64,000 nt of DNA from Stomoxys calcitrans. Its lineage: Eukaryota > Arthropoda > Insecta > Diptera > Muscidae. The notes beneath the pieces are model-generated. The model saw only the letters and a list, made by a program, of their open reading frames with translations, made no database searches and was not told where the DNA came from. Positions 32,329 through 43,605 of this stretch are shown here, piece by piece (within the stretch, counting starts at the first letter, position 1; every line of letters begins with the position of its first letter). The DNA is taken from the NCBI RefSeq assembly GCF_963082655.1, contig NC_081556.1, positions 156,800,578 to 156,864,577 of the forward strand. The letters are read 5' to 3'. The translations under genes were made by a program, and so were the position numbers.

Positions 32329-33271
32329 AGTAAAAGCGTGCAAAGTTCGGCCGGGCCGAATCTTATTTACCCTCCACCATGGATCGCATTTGTCGAGTTA
32401 TTTTCCTGGCATCTATTCTTAGGCAAAAAAAGGATATAATAAAAGATTTCCGATGCTATTAGAGCGATATCAAGATATGGTCCGGCTTGGACCACTATTA
32501 AATTATATGTTGAAGACCTGTGTAAAATGTAAGCTAATTCGGATAAGAATTGCGCCCTTTGGGGGCTCAAGAAGAAAAATAGAGAGATCGATTTATATGG
32601 GAGCTATAGACCGATTCAGACCATAATAAACATGCAAATCGGATAATAATTGCGACCTCTAGAGGCTCAAGAAGTCAAGATCCCAGATCGGTTAATATGG
32701 CAGCTATATCAGGTTATAAACCGATTTGAACCATACTTGGCACAGGTGTTGGAAGTCATATTGAAACACGTTGTGCAAAAAAAAGTCCAATCGGATAAGA
32801 ATTGCGCCCTCTATAGGCTCAAGAAGTCAAGACCCAAGATCGGTTTATATGGCAGCTATATCAAAAGATGGACCGATTTGAACCATACTCGGCACATTTG
32901 TTGAATGCCATAACAAAACACGTCGTGCAAAAATTCATTCAAAGCGGATAAGAATTGCGCACTCTAGAGGCTCAAGAAGTCAAGACCCAAGATCAGTTTA
33001 TATGGCAGCTATATCAAAACATGGACCGATATAGCCCATTTACAATACCAACCGACCTACACTAATAAGAAGTATTTGTGCATAATTTCAAGCGGCTAGC
33101 TTTACTCCTTCGGAAGTTAGCGTGCTTTCGACAGACAGACGGACGGACAGACGGACGGACGGACAGACGGACGGACATGGCTAGATTGACATAAAATGTC
33201 GCGATGATCAAGAATATATATACTTTATGGGGTCTCAGACGTATACCCCCATCCTATGGTAGAGGGTATAA
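32329..33271 (+). repeat. RB element with both ends (about 943 bp)
   Basis: The left end module is ACAAGTAAAAGCGTGCAAAG, the palindrome TTCGGCCGGGCCGAA, and TACCCTCCACCATGG. Then come about four 150-bp units (GATCGGTTTATATGGCAGC, CTCTAGAGGCTCAAGAAGTC). The right end module has a GACAGACAGACGGACGGACA block (33131-33178), AAGAATATATATACTTTATG and the hairpin ATCCTATGGTAGAGGGTATA. The outermost words TACCCTCCACCAT and ATGGTAGAGGGTA are near inverted repeats of each other. It is the clearest complete copy in the window. Confidence 0.9.
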
Positions 33272-34925
33272 AAATCAATTTGTGTTTGTTTGTGTGTTCC
33301 TTATAGACTCTGAAACGGCTGAACCTATTTTCTTGAAATTTTCACAGTTGGTGCATAATGACCCCGTGGTGAAAATAGGATACTACATTTTTGATATCTA
33401 AAGGGGGTCGGACCCTCCCCCTTACCACAATCTTCAGAAACGCCAGATCTCGGAGATGGGTGGTGCGATTTAAGCGAAATTTTGTGTGCTCTCATATAGT
33501 ACCCTGAAAATAAAAATTTCGTATCCAAATTTCGTATGGGGTACCTAGGGGGGCCGCTCCACCCTAAAACCTACCAAACATATATTTAGACCACTCACGA
33601 CAATATGGGACGCAAATGAAAGATATTTAAGATTAGAAAACGTATCTGATATCCAATTGTCGGACCAAGTGTTAGGGGGACCACCCCAACCCCGAAAATA
33701 TCCCTAAATCGGACATATTTTCGGACCATGGCAATATGGGACTCAAATGAAAGCTATTTGCGAGTAGAATTCGAATCTGATATCCAAATGTGGGACCACG
33801 TTTTTTGGGGGCCATATCACCCATAAAACATACCCCAAAGGGGACAAATTTACATAGCTCAAATGAAAGGTCTTTGGGAGTAATGCCCGAATCCGATATT
33901 AATATTCGGGAAAATTGTCTATGGGACCATCCCACGTCCCACAACTCTATCCAAATAGGAAGTATTTGCTGACTATTGCAATATGAGGCTCAAATAAGAG
34001 GGTTTTTAGAGTAGAACACGAATCTGATATATATTTTCAAGACCAACTCACTGAGTGGCCGCCCATCCCTCAAAACACCCCCAGCCGACTATGGAAAAAT
34101 GGGACTCAAATTAAAGGTATTTGGGAGTAGACCACGTATCTGATATCAACATTAGGGACCAACTGTCTAGGGGACGTCGCACCATCAAACAATCCCCAAA
34201 TAGGACGTATTTGCTCACCAAGACAATTTGGGTCTTAAAGAGAGTGGAACTAAATATTTATAGTTTTTAGGGACAAAACCCCAAACCGGACATATTTGCT
34301 GACTTTTGCAATAAGGAGTTTAAATGAGATTAGAAAACGAATTTGATATCCAATTTTGAGGGCAATGGCAATATGGGGTTCAAATAAATGATATATAGAT
34401 ATATGAGAATAGAGCACGTTGCTGATATATTTTCAAGGCATAGAATTTGGGGGACCACCCAAATCCCCAAAACACCCCTAGATCGAGATATTTAGATATT
34501 TAGCTCCATTTTGTAAACTGCCCCTCAAAACCATGGCAGTATGGGGTTTAAATATATGGTATTGGAGAGAAGAGCACAATGCTAATATTTTTTCAGGACC
34601 AAGTGTTTTGGGGACCCCCGAAAACACCCCTAAATCAGATATCATGAGAATATCGGGAGGAAATAAAGTATTTTAAGAATGTAGTACACCTTACATCCAA
34701 ACTTAAACTCGTTGACCAATAAAAATCATATGGGATTCAGATAAAGGCATTTATATTGTTAAACTGTTAGTCAAGCGATATACTATTTTCGTAGCATTGT
34801 ATTTCACTAAAAGCTCTTTAATTGTCGAAAATAAATATCCAAAGGAAAATTTTGCTCCATATAAAGTAAAAGAGGAAAAGCGGAGCTGGCCCGTATCAGC
34901 TAGTACTCTATAAAATTGATAATTG
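33272..34925 (+). repeat. RD element, subtype a, abutting RB
   Basis: Begins with ATCAATTTGTGTTTGTTTGT, GTTCCTTATAGACTCTGAAA and CGGCTGAACCTATTTTCTTG, immediately after the RB end. Units follow the order of 18975-20060. It ends near AAAGCGGAGCTGGCCCG and TCAGCTAGTACTCTATAAAA, the typical RD tail. Confidence 0.85.
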
Positions 34926-35545
34926 ATATTTCGATGTGTTGCAAACGGAATGACAAAATTAATATATCTTCATCCTCCGGTCGTGAGTATAGAAATAGAT
35001 GGTTAAAACCAATTCATCGCTTCGAATAAAAATGTGGTATCTACGATGCAAATTAAAGTGTTTTAAGAATTCTTAGAAATGTAATCGGGATATCGGTTTA
35101 TATGGAAACTATATCTGGTTATTGGTACTATATCTGGTTATCTGGTCTAAATAGGTTAGACCATATCTGGCATAGCTGTTGCAAGATAAGGTTGAAGAAG
35201 TCAAGATCCCAGATATGGTTGCTATATCAGGTTATGGATCGATTTTGGCCATACTTAGCACAATCGTTGGGAGTCACAACAATATATCTCAAGTAAAAAT
35301 TTCAGCCTAATTGGAAAAGAATTGCGCACTCTAGAGGCTCAAGAAGTCAAGACCCAAGATCGGTTTATATGGCAGCTATATCAAAACATGGACCGATATA
35401 GCCCATTTACAATACCAACCGACCTACACAAAATTTTAAGCGGCTAGCTTTACTCCTTCGAAAGTTAGCGTGCTTTCGACAGACAGACGGACGGACGGAC
35501 AGGGCAAGCGGAATGGCGAAATTAGAATACCACCCATCCTATGTT
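34926..35545 (+). repeat. RB-related pieces
   Basis: First an isolated end module (ATTTCGATGTGTTGCAAACG, AATATATCTTCATCCTCCGG), then about three diverged units and a second end module with GACAGACAGACGGACGGACG, ending TACCACCCATCCTATGTTGG. The sequence between GACAGGGCAAGCGGAATGGC has lost the ATATATACTTTATG block. Confidence 0.75.
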
Positions 35546-35559
35546 GGTGGGTATGCCTA

Positions 35560-36000
35560 AAAACCTCCCTTTGTCTTAGTCATTTCACTACTTCTTTAAG
35601 TGAAAAGATTTTCACTTGATACACTCTGCAGTGATTGTCCACGTCAAACTTCATCAGAGTGCACCCCAATGCCCACATTGACGTCTAGTCACGAATTTTC
35701 TGTAGTAGAAGATTGAGTACCTTCTACGAGTATTACATGGGACATCGTAGTATCTCTTACACTGCCTCTGATATGGGGCATTGATGGTGCTGTGCTCAGT
35801 GCTGACGCCAATGCACCAACAAAACATGCGTTTGATTTGGATGAGTATTGCATAGTAGCCTTTTCAAGTGCTGTTCACCAGATCACAACCCCTTATGGCA
35901 TTATAGGTCTGACAAGTTTAGTATAAAGCCAGTGGAAGACATCGGTTTGAACTCTTCAACTCTTACTAATGGCTCACTTATGGGTGTATGGGGAGATATA
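35560..36000 (-). mobile_element. LINE fragment (RT thumb region)
   Basis: The minus strand encodes DVFHWLYTKLVRPIMP, a stop, then GVVIW, a stop and TALEK: the motif W.YT..VRPI..YGVV.WW.AL of non-LTR RTs. It has at least two stops within 40 codons. The part from 35560 to 35800 is less certain. Confidence 0.7.
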
Positions 36001-36023
36001 TACCCACACATATAGTGTGGGTA
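36001..36023. repeat. 9-bp perfect inverted repeat
   Basis: TACCCACAC, ATATA spacer, GTGTGGGTA. It resembles a reduced RA/RB end hairpin without the rest of the element. Confidence 0.8.
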
Positions 36024-38100
36024 TAGGGTCCTATATAGTCAGCACCGCACGATTTTTCCCTTTCCCTATTTGTTTTCTTTTTAATATATATGATTGACCC
36101 AGATTGCCCTCATATAACTATTTGTCGAAAGAAAAAATCAAAACTGATTTTTTCTCATAACAATCCGATTTAAGTCCTCATAACAATAAGCCACACTTGT
36201 ATGTGTCCTATGCAACAATAACATGCCTTATTTGATTTAACCATCATCGATCTTAGACAAATGGCTTTAGAATAATCCCAACATGGATTTGCTTGAAGCT
36301 ATTTCAACTAATCCCATTTCGTATCACTTTCGAGGCGTTATGAAGAAGTCAAGCCAACATCCTCCTAAGCCTATGTGACTGCCAGCAACGACCACTGTGC
36401 GCGAACAGCACGATACAAAGAAACCCTTCGAATGTTTTTGACATTTGTCAAAGCAACAGAAGATGAGCCAGCCAAAGCCCGAGGAGTACCATTCGAATGT
36501 CAATTCAAAAGAAATAAATTCGTTTCTAGCCATCAATTTTCATGTAACAATTTTAGCGAAAGAAGGAAAAAAACCGAGGAAAAGAGCAAGTGGAGTTGGG
36601 CTGGCGAGGGCGGGGAGACAGCTTTCAGAAGTGGCGGTGAAGTGAAGGCACTTGACTTGAAAGAAAAACAAAAAATTCGATTTGAAATGAAAGGAAAATT
36701 AGTTTTAGGACTCAGGCACACACAAAAACCTACCTACGCCCATACACACACACACACACACACACGCACAAATACTCTCACGACAAGTCGAAATAAATCT
36801 TAATCTTAAGGCAATTGCAGACGACGAATGGCAAGGCATGTGAAAAGGACCTTCAATGCCATGCAACAGCAACAGCAAGAACAGCAGCAGCAACACAAAC
36901 AACGGCATCAGCAACAGCTACAGCTACAGCATTGCCAATGCTGCTCATGAACTTTTGACGCAGGAAATGAAAAGAAAACTAAACGAAAATGAATATGACA
37001 ACGGGGTGCCAAATGAGATTTATTGAGAAATCCGGCATCATGAGCTGCGATGACAGCAGGAAATGCTTTGGGATGGCTAAAGGTTCCGTTCGCACCGCAT
37101 CCCCACCGCACTCACGACGACGAAAAAAACCCTTAAGCTAAACTCCAAGAAAATGAAATGAAACTGACAAGACTAAAGTTGAGTGAAGAAAATGTACGCT
37201 TCAATGTTCTATAATTGGATTTAAAATTCTCTCAAATTGTTTCTCTTTGTTCTACTTAAAAATCCATTTTACAAGACTATGAATGCCATCTTATAAAAAT
37301 AGACGAACCAAAAGCGAAAATGCTAAGAAGACGACATCGTAGACCTCCGCCTGCGAAAGGGGAGGGGGGGGCAGGAACCACATCACTCATGAAGGCGTCA
37401 ATGTTACACACTTTGGCCCCATACCCTAAGCTTTGTGGCAAAACTATTGAAAGAGCAGTGCCCTTTTGCACTGAGAGGGAGAAGGTGTACGTACCTATAC
37501 CCCCTGCTGCCACTGGCTTGTGTTACTTATTTCCGTTTTTCGTTTCAGTTTTTGAAGGATTCTACGAAATACTTAAGTAAACATCCTTAAACACACACAC
37601 ACACACAAACATGCACACTTGCACTCGCATGTTGTAACAAACATTTATCCACACATACATCAATTGCTTCCTTATTCCCATACAAAGGCGCCAAGCGAAG
37701 CACAGGATATACTTATCTTCACATACATATATACACACTTGGGCATATGCACTCTTCTCAACATACTCAACTTTGTGCATTTTCCTTTAAAAACGGTGGC
37801 ATCACGATTGGCAAACGAGGTCAGTATGATAAGAGCTTCTTGTACTTAGTTTTAGCCCACAGTTTTAGGGCTTGATTTTCTTTTGCGATTAGTTTTCTCT
37901 TTTATTTGTCCTTGAGTTTATCAAGTAGGGGAAGATGTGTTCGAGAAAGATTGCATAGTGGATGCATATGTGGAGAAGGGTGGGTCATTTTTTGGTCTAC
38001 CATGCGAATTTGAGGATGACTACCACCCATGATCGTTGAGAGATAGATTGCTAAAATAATTTTTTTTAGGTCAAAAATGGGTTACGTATATTGAAAGGAT
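36024..38100. other. Mostly unique DNA, no gene recognised
   Basis: Has CA runs (36743-36764, 37589-37607) and a CAG/CAA-rich stretch (36861-36935). Frames at 36375-36803 and 37320-37580 show no domain and have low-complexity ends. Confidence 0.5.
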
Positions 38101-38101
38101 A

Positions 38102-39760
38102 CTAGTCGAGTTCTTTTCCCGGCATCTCTTCTTAGGCAAAACAAGTAAGAGCGTGCTAAGTTCGGCCGGGCCGAATCTTATATACCCTCCACCATTATTC
38201 GCATTTGTCGAGTTCTATGCGCGGTATCTCTTTTTAGACCAACATAGAATATTGAATAAGAACTGTTATCCTATTGGAGCTATATCAAGTTATAGTCCGA
38301 TTCGGACCATAAATGAATGCTGATTGAAATTGTAGAAGCCATTGTGTAATATTTCAGTTCATTCGGATAAGAATTGCGCCTTGTAGGGGCTCAAGAAGCA
38401 AAATCGGGAGATAGGTTTATATGAGAGCTGTATCAAGCTATTGATCGATTCAGACCATACTAGACACGTATGTTAAAGGTCATGAGAGAAACCCTTGTAC
38501 AAAATTTCAGCCAAATCGGATGAGAATTGCGTTCTCTTGAGGTTCAAGAAGTCAAGATCCCAGATCGGTTTATATGGCAGCTATATCAGGTTCTATATCG
38601 ATTTACGCCATACTTAGCACAGCTATTGGAAGTTATAACAAAACACCTCATGCAAAATTTCTGCCCAATCGGATGAGAATTGCGCCCTCAATTGGCTCAA
38701 GAAGTCAAGATCCAAGATCGGTTTATATGACAGCTATACCAGATTATGAACCGATTTGAATCATACTTAGCACAGTTGTTGGATAACATAGCAAAATACG
38801 TCGTGCATAATTTCATTCAAATAAGAATTGCGCCCTCTAGAGGTTCAAGAAGTCAAGATCCCAGATCGGTTTATATGGCAGCTATACCAGATTATGAACC
38901 AATTTGAATCATTCTTAGCACAGTTGTTGGATATCGTAGCAAAATACGTAGTCCATAATTTCATTCAAATCGGATAAGAATTGCGCACTCTAGAGGCTCA
39001 AGAAGTTAAGACCCAAGATCGGTTTATATGGCAGCTATATCAGGTTATGAACCGATTTGAACCATACATGGCACAATTATTGGATATCATAACAAAATAC
39101 GTCATGCAAAATTTCATTTAAATCGGGTAAGAATTGCGCCTTCTAGAGGCTCAAGAAGTTAAGACCTATGATCGGTTTATATGGCAGCTATATCAGGTTA
39201 TAAACCGATTTGAACCATACTTGGCACAGTTGATGGATATCATAACGAAACACATCATGCAAAATTTCATTCCAATCGGATAAGATTTGCGCCTTCTAGA
39301 GGCTCAAGAAGTCAAGACCCAAAATCGGTTTATATGGCAGATATACTAAAACATGAACCGATATGACCCATTTACAATCCCAACCGACATACACTAATAA
39401 GAAATATTTGTGCCATATTTCAAGCGGCTATCTTTATTCCTACAATAAACAAAGTTAGTTACGTTGAATAATATTTCGTTTATGACTAACATTTGATTTG
39501 TGAAGCGAAACATTACACGGTCACAATAAAAGCAAAACTTTGTGATAAAAGTATTTTGTTTGTCAACAAGAAGTATGTGTGCAAAATTTCAAAAGGATAT
39601 CTTTATTTGTTCGAAAGCTATCGCAATTTCCACAAATGGATGGATATGACTAGCTGGACTTGGAATGTTAAGAAGATTAAAAATATATGGACTTTTTAGG
39701 GTTCCAGATTAATATTTCGATGTGTTATAAGAGGATTGACTAGACTAAAAAACAAAGAAA
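38102..39760 (+). repeat. RB array, seven units
   Basis: A partial left module (CTAGTCGAGTTCTTTTCCCG, 38102) is followed by a second, complete one (ACAAGTAAGAGCGTGCTAAG, TTCGGCCGGGCCGAA). Units start at GGTTTATATGGCAG near 38567, 38720, 38868 and 39021, spaced 148-153 bp. The right module is broken: CAAGCGGCTATCTTTATTCC at 39421 and CAAAAGGATATCTTTATTTG at 39586 are two copies of the same segment around an unrelated stretch. No GTCY block is left. Confidence 0.85.
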
Positions 39761-39884
39761 GATAAAAACGGACTAAAAATGTACTGGAAAAGTACAATGT
39801 CGGCATCAGAAAGACACCTTGCGTTATATTAAATGCAAAATGCAAATTTGCCCCAGAACATTTCCTGAAGGAAAATGGACCAAC

Positions 39885-40160
39885 TCTCACATATTACAGC
39901 AATAAGTGCCATCCGATTCAAGTTTAAGCTCAATGATAAGGAGCTTTCTTTTAATAGCCGAGTCCGAACGGTGTATCGTAGTGCGACACCTCTTTGGTTA
40001 GAAGTTTTTACATGACAAAGTACCTTACAAATGTCGCCAGCATTAGGTTGGTATAACCACCGATGAACATTTTTTCTGACATCCTCGCTAAGATTCGAAC
40101 CTAGTCGTTCAGCATCATAGGCGGATATGCTAACCTCTGCGCCACGGTGACCTTCATGTA
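39885..40160 (-). mobile_element. tRNA-derived SINE, best full-length copy
   Basis: Read on the minus strand, the head has an A-box-like GTGGCGCAGAGGTTAGC (40145-40129) and, about 30 bases on, a B-box GGTTCGAATC (40101-40092), as in a tRNA with an extra few bases. The body follows (ACATTTGTAAGGTACTTTGT, AGAGGTGTCGCAC, CGTTCGGACTCGGCTATT) and it ends in CTCATTATTGCTGTAA-like text. Pol III boxes in a dispersed repeat of this size define a tRNA-derived SINE. I do not know a published name for it. Confidence 0.85.
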
Positions 40161-40199
40161 TTAAAGCTGCTATGGTAAAAGACATGGGCTTGACAGGGA

Positions 40200-41350
40200 T
40201 TTGCGGTAAGACAGAGACTTAAACACCTGGTCTGCAGATTTTCTTCGGTGAATGAGAGTCGGAAATGTCCGAACGTCTTATCATCTTTTCCACACCTCCA
40301 AAACATGCTATCACTTGTCGCACCTATTACGCATAGGTGCGTTCATAGTCCTATGTGGCCCGTTATGATGCCGAAAGCTATACAGATCTCCTTTTTACAT
40401 CCTTTCAGTAATAGTCTCGTCTTCTCGTTTTCGTCGTCCTACCGACCTTTGGCGTTCGTAGCCCATGCCCTTAACTCGGACTGCATCGCTCCGAAAAGCT
40501 TCGTGTTATCCAAATTTTTTGAGGCAGGTGCCTGGCCTTCACTGCAAAATCATCTGCTCTTCAATCCCCTTCAAACCGCTATGGCCTGGCACCCAAACTA
40601 TGCGGATCGTGCCGTTATCAGAGAGGGCGTTAGTCTCCTTTTTATATTCCAAGACTATTCGTGACCTTACCATTGTAGTTGTTAGTGCCCTGATGGCCAG
40701 TTTACTGCCCGTTAGGTGTTCTCACTCGACATCTTGGCGTTAACACCACACCACCTCACTAATTCCATGATGCGACTGCTGGACAGTATTATGGTGAGAC
40801 AGTTGAAAAAAGATCTCAGTCCCAGGGTTCTCCATATAGACCCCCACGCCCCATCTGTCCTCTAGCTTTGATCCGTCTAAGTAGCATGATCTTCCAGGTG
40901 GCAACATCAGAGTTCTGACAATCCAAGATTGTGCCTCGCACTCGACTTCAAATATCGTCTCTGACATCATATTGGAAAACTCTTGCATTCCTTTTAGATT
41001 TCCTATAATCGTGGCGATTATACAGCGATGGTATGACCTGCTCCAATCCTTTATCCATTCCCCCATTACCTTAAGTCTCATAGTCGCAGTGGCTGGCTAA
41101 CATTTAATCTGTATGTCTATGGCTTGGATATCTGGAATAGTCTTCAGTGCCCATGTGAGCGTGATCCTTATCGCTCGGCCTATGTCAGAACCTGTGGTAT
41201 TATCCTTACGTTGGAGTTCCCCTCCTTCGCAGTTCACCAAATTACTGGTCTAATCACGCTCCTGTAGAGCCAGTGGATTCTCTCCGGATTCAGGGCTTAT
41301 TTCAGGCTTACGGCCCAACTTCTGTGAACCTTCTCGATACTCTCATGAAT
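40200..41350 (-). mobile_element. Degenerate LINE: RT thumb and RNase H domain
   Basis: Read from the right, ESIEKVHRSWAVSLK and ERIHWLYRSVIRPVIW (RT thumb), then stops, then an open frame 41081-40740 with PPGRSCYLDGSKLEDRWGVG, and finally TIRIVWVPGHSGLKGIE (about 40600). DGSK and VWVPGHSG..G.E are classical RNase H motifs of jockey/I/R1-like LINEs. Frame breaks separate the pieces, so no functional protein is possible. Confidence 0.85.
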
Positions 41351-41354
41351 GTGA

Positions 41355-43084
41355 CACTTCCACGGACCCTCCCCTTTACCCTAAAAGTACTACCCAAAAA
41401 TAAAAAAAAATGGACCGATCGGGACAATATGGGATTCAAATGAAGGGTATTCAAGAGTAGAGTACGAATTTCATAATAAAAGTTGGGTCCAAGTACCTGG
41501 GGGCCGCCCCAGCCTCAAAACCCCTTCAAATAGGTTTATTTGACGATCATGACAATATGGGACTCAAATGAAAGGTATTCGGGAGTAGATTGCGAACATG
41601 GTCAGGAGGTAAGAATAGGCTTTATAATTTATTGATAACGCAAGGGGGCGCACTCTCCACCGTTACTCCAAAAACACCATCCAAAATCAAAAGTGGGCCG
41701 ATAAGGACAATAAGGGAATCAAATGAAAAGTACGCGGAAGTAGACAACGAATCTGGGAAACAAACGCCCACACAAATGCCCAAAATGGACACATTAGCCA
41801 ATCATGGATATATATGGGACTCGGTTTGTTTGTTCCGTATAAACTGAAAAAGGCAGAACCGATTTTCTCGAAATTTTCCCTTATTGTGTAAGTTGGTCTT
41901 TAAGGAAATATAGACTATATAATTTTTTGGTATCGGAAGGGGGACGGACCCTCCCCCTTATGCCAAAAATACAAACCAAATCAAAAGTGGACCAATCGGG
42001 ACAATATAGGAATCAAATGAAAGTTATTAGAGAGTAGAATACGAATATGGTATCAAAATTTGAGTCTAGGTACCCACCGGGCCACCCAACCCTAAAACTC
42101 CCCCAAAACAGACATATTGGACGTTTATTTCAATATGGGGCTTAAATGAAAGGTATTCGAGAGTAGATTTCGAATCTGGCATACAAAATCAGATCGTAGT
42201 ATAGGGGGTCACGCCACCCCTCAAAAAGACCATTAGACCCATTATGATTATACGATACTTGGCTGAACCGATTTTCTTCAAATTTTCATAAATTGGGAGG
42301 GAAACATAGTCTATAAAATTTTTAGATATCGGGTGGAAGCGGCCACTCAAATCCGAAAGTGGTCCGATGGGCACAATAAGAGTATCAAATGAGAGGTATT
42401 GGAGACCAGAAAACGAATGTGGTATTAAAATTTGGGTCCATGTTCCTAGCGGGCCCCCTCCAACCCCAAAACTCCTCTAAGCAGATATATTCGAAGTCCA
42501 TGTCAATATGGGACTCAAATGATGAGTATTAGGCAGTAGATTACAAATATGTCATAAAACATTATGTCCATGCAATGGGAGGTCGCCCACCCCCAAATAT
42601 CCCCAAATGGGCATTTTAGCCAACCATGGCAATATGGGACTCAAATGAAAGGTATTAGAGGGTAGATTACGATTATGATAATAAAATTTGCGTTCAAGTC
42701 TAGGTGGCGCTTTTTCTCTTATAGATACGTCAAATGGGTTATTTGACCCATTATGACAATATGGGACTCAAATGAAAGGTATTTGAGAGCAGAAAACGGA
42801 TTTGATATCCAATTTTGGAGCCAAGTGTTTTGGGGTACCCCCAAAAGCACCCCCTAAACTGAACTTAATTTCCGTTGGGAATAAAGATCGAATTTGATAT
42901 CTTTTTTCAGTGCAAATTGTTGGCGGCGCCCCACCCCAAAACACACTCCAAACAGTTCATATTTACCGGCCATGGTAATATGGGGCTCAAATTAAAGGGA
43001 TTAGGAAGTGCAGCACGAATTTGATATCCATATTTGAGTCGAAATGTCGAAGGTGCCATCCCTCCTCTAATGAGAAAATTACCC
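41355..43084 (+). repeat. RD array, subtype b
   Basis: Parallels 6570-8280 closely (GGACCGATCGGGACAATATG, GGGCCGCCCCAGCCTCAAAA, ATAGGTTTATTTGACGATCA). It includes the same second opening module (GTTTGTTTGTTCCGTATAAA near 41827) and third one (GAACCGATTTTCTTCAAATT near 42256). It begins without the first opening module, directly after the LINE. Confidence 0.85.
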
Positions 43085-43345
43085 TAAGTATGAACATTAC
43101 CAACAGGAACCGAGAAGGGGGCAAATTTTCACACATCAATGAGTGCTTTCCGATTCAAGTTTAAACTCAATGATAAGGGACCTTTTTTATAGCCGAGTCT
43201 GAACGGTGTCCCGTAGTGCGACACCTCTTTGTTGACAATTTTATAAATGGCCATGCATGGCATTGTAACTCGCAAATGTCGCCAACATGAACACCGCTCT
43301 GTCCCATTATCTCGCAAAGAGTCGAATGCGTTCGGCGTCATAGGC
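43085..43345 (-). mobile_element. tRNA-derived SINE nested in RD (A-box-deleted subtype)
   Basis: Has CATCAATGAGTGCTTTCCGA, AGCCGAGTCTGAACGGTGTC and AAATGTCGCCAACATG, a further small deletion, GAGTCGAATGCGTTCGGCGT and CATAGGCTACAATGGC. The ~20-base A-box gap is the same as in the copies at 8281 and 23791, and the RD sequence on both sides is the same. Confidence 0.85.
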
Positions 43346-43450
43346 TACAATGGCACGAATTCGATATCCGCATTCAGGGCGAAGTGTCCCCATCCTAAAA
43401 TGATATAAGAGAGTTATAGAAGGCGCAGCGGAGGGGGCCTGGTCGTTCGT
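43346..43450 (+). repeat. RD tail
   Basis: CACGAATTCGATATCCGCAT, TTCAGGGCGAAGTGTCCCCA and AGGCGCAGCGGAGGGGGCC; the same tail as at 8508-8600. Confidence 0.8.
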
Positions 43451-43454
43451 GTAA

Positions 43455-43605
43455 ACTTCTCTTCTAAGTGGGGTCACTCTGCGGTAAGCCGTTCGGACCC
43501 GGCAATAGAAAGCAGGTCCCTTATCATTAAGCTTAGACTTGTATCAGGCAGCACTCATTGATATGAGAGATGTATACCGGATGGAATGTTCATGGCCAAT
43601 TTTGC
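43455..43605 (+). mobile_element. SINE, 5'-truncated
   Basis: GGGGTCACTCTGCGGTAAGC, CGTTCGGACCCGGCAATAGA, GTCCCTTATCATTAAGCTTA and CAGCACTCATTGATATGAGA. It lies in plus orientation right after the minus-oriented copy at 43085-43345, so the two form an inverted pair. Confidence 0.75.

Noticed and set aside
36705..36914. Minus-strand frame with a long Leu run resembling a signal peptide (MLMPLFVLLLLFLLLLLHG)
   Set aside because: The Leu run is only the CAG/CAA tract read on the other strand. The following text has no WIF similarity and no suitable donor was seen, so it is not the missing first exon of Drl-2.
40092..40155. tRNA gene
   Set aside because: A and B boxes are present, but the sequence cannot fold into a normal cloverleaf with a clear acceptor stem, and it is part of a dispersed ~270-bp repeat. 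It is a SINE head.
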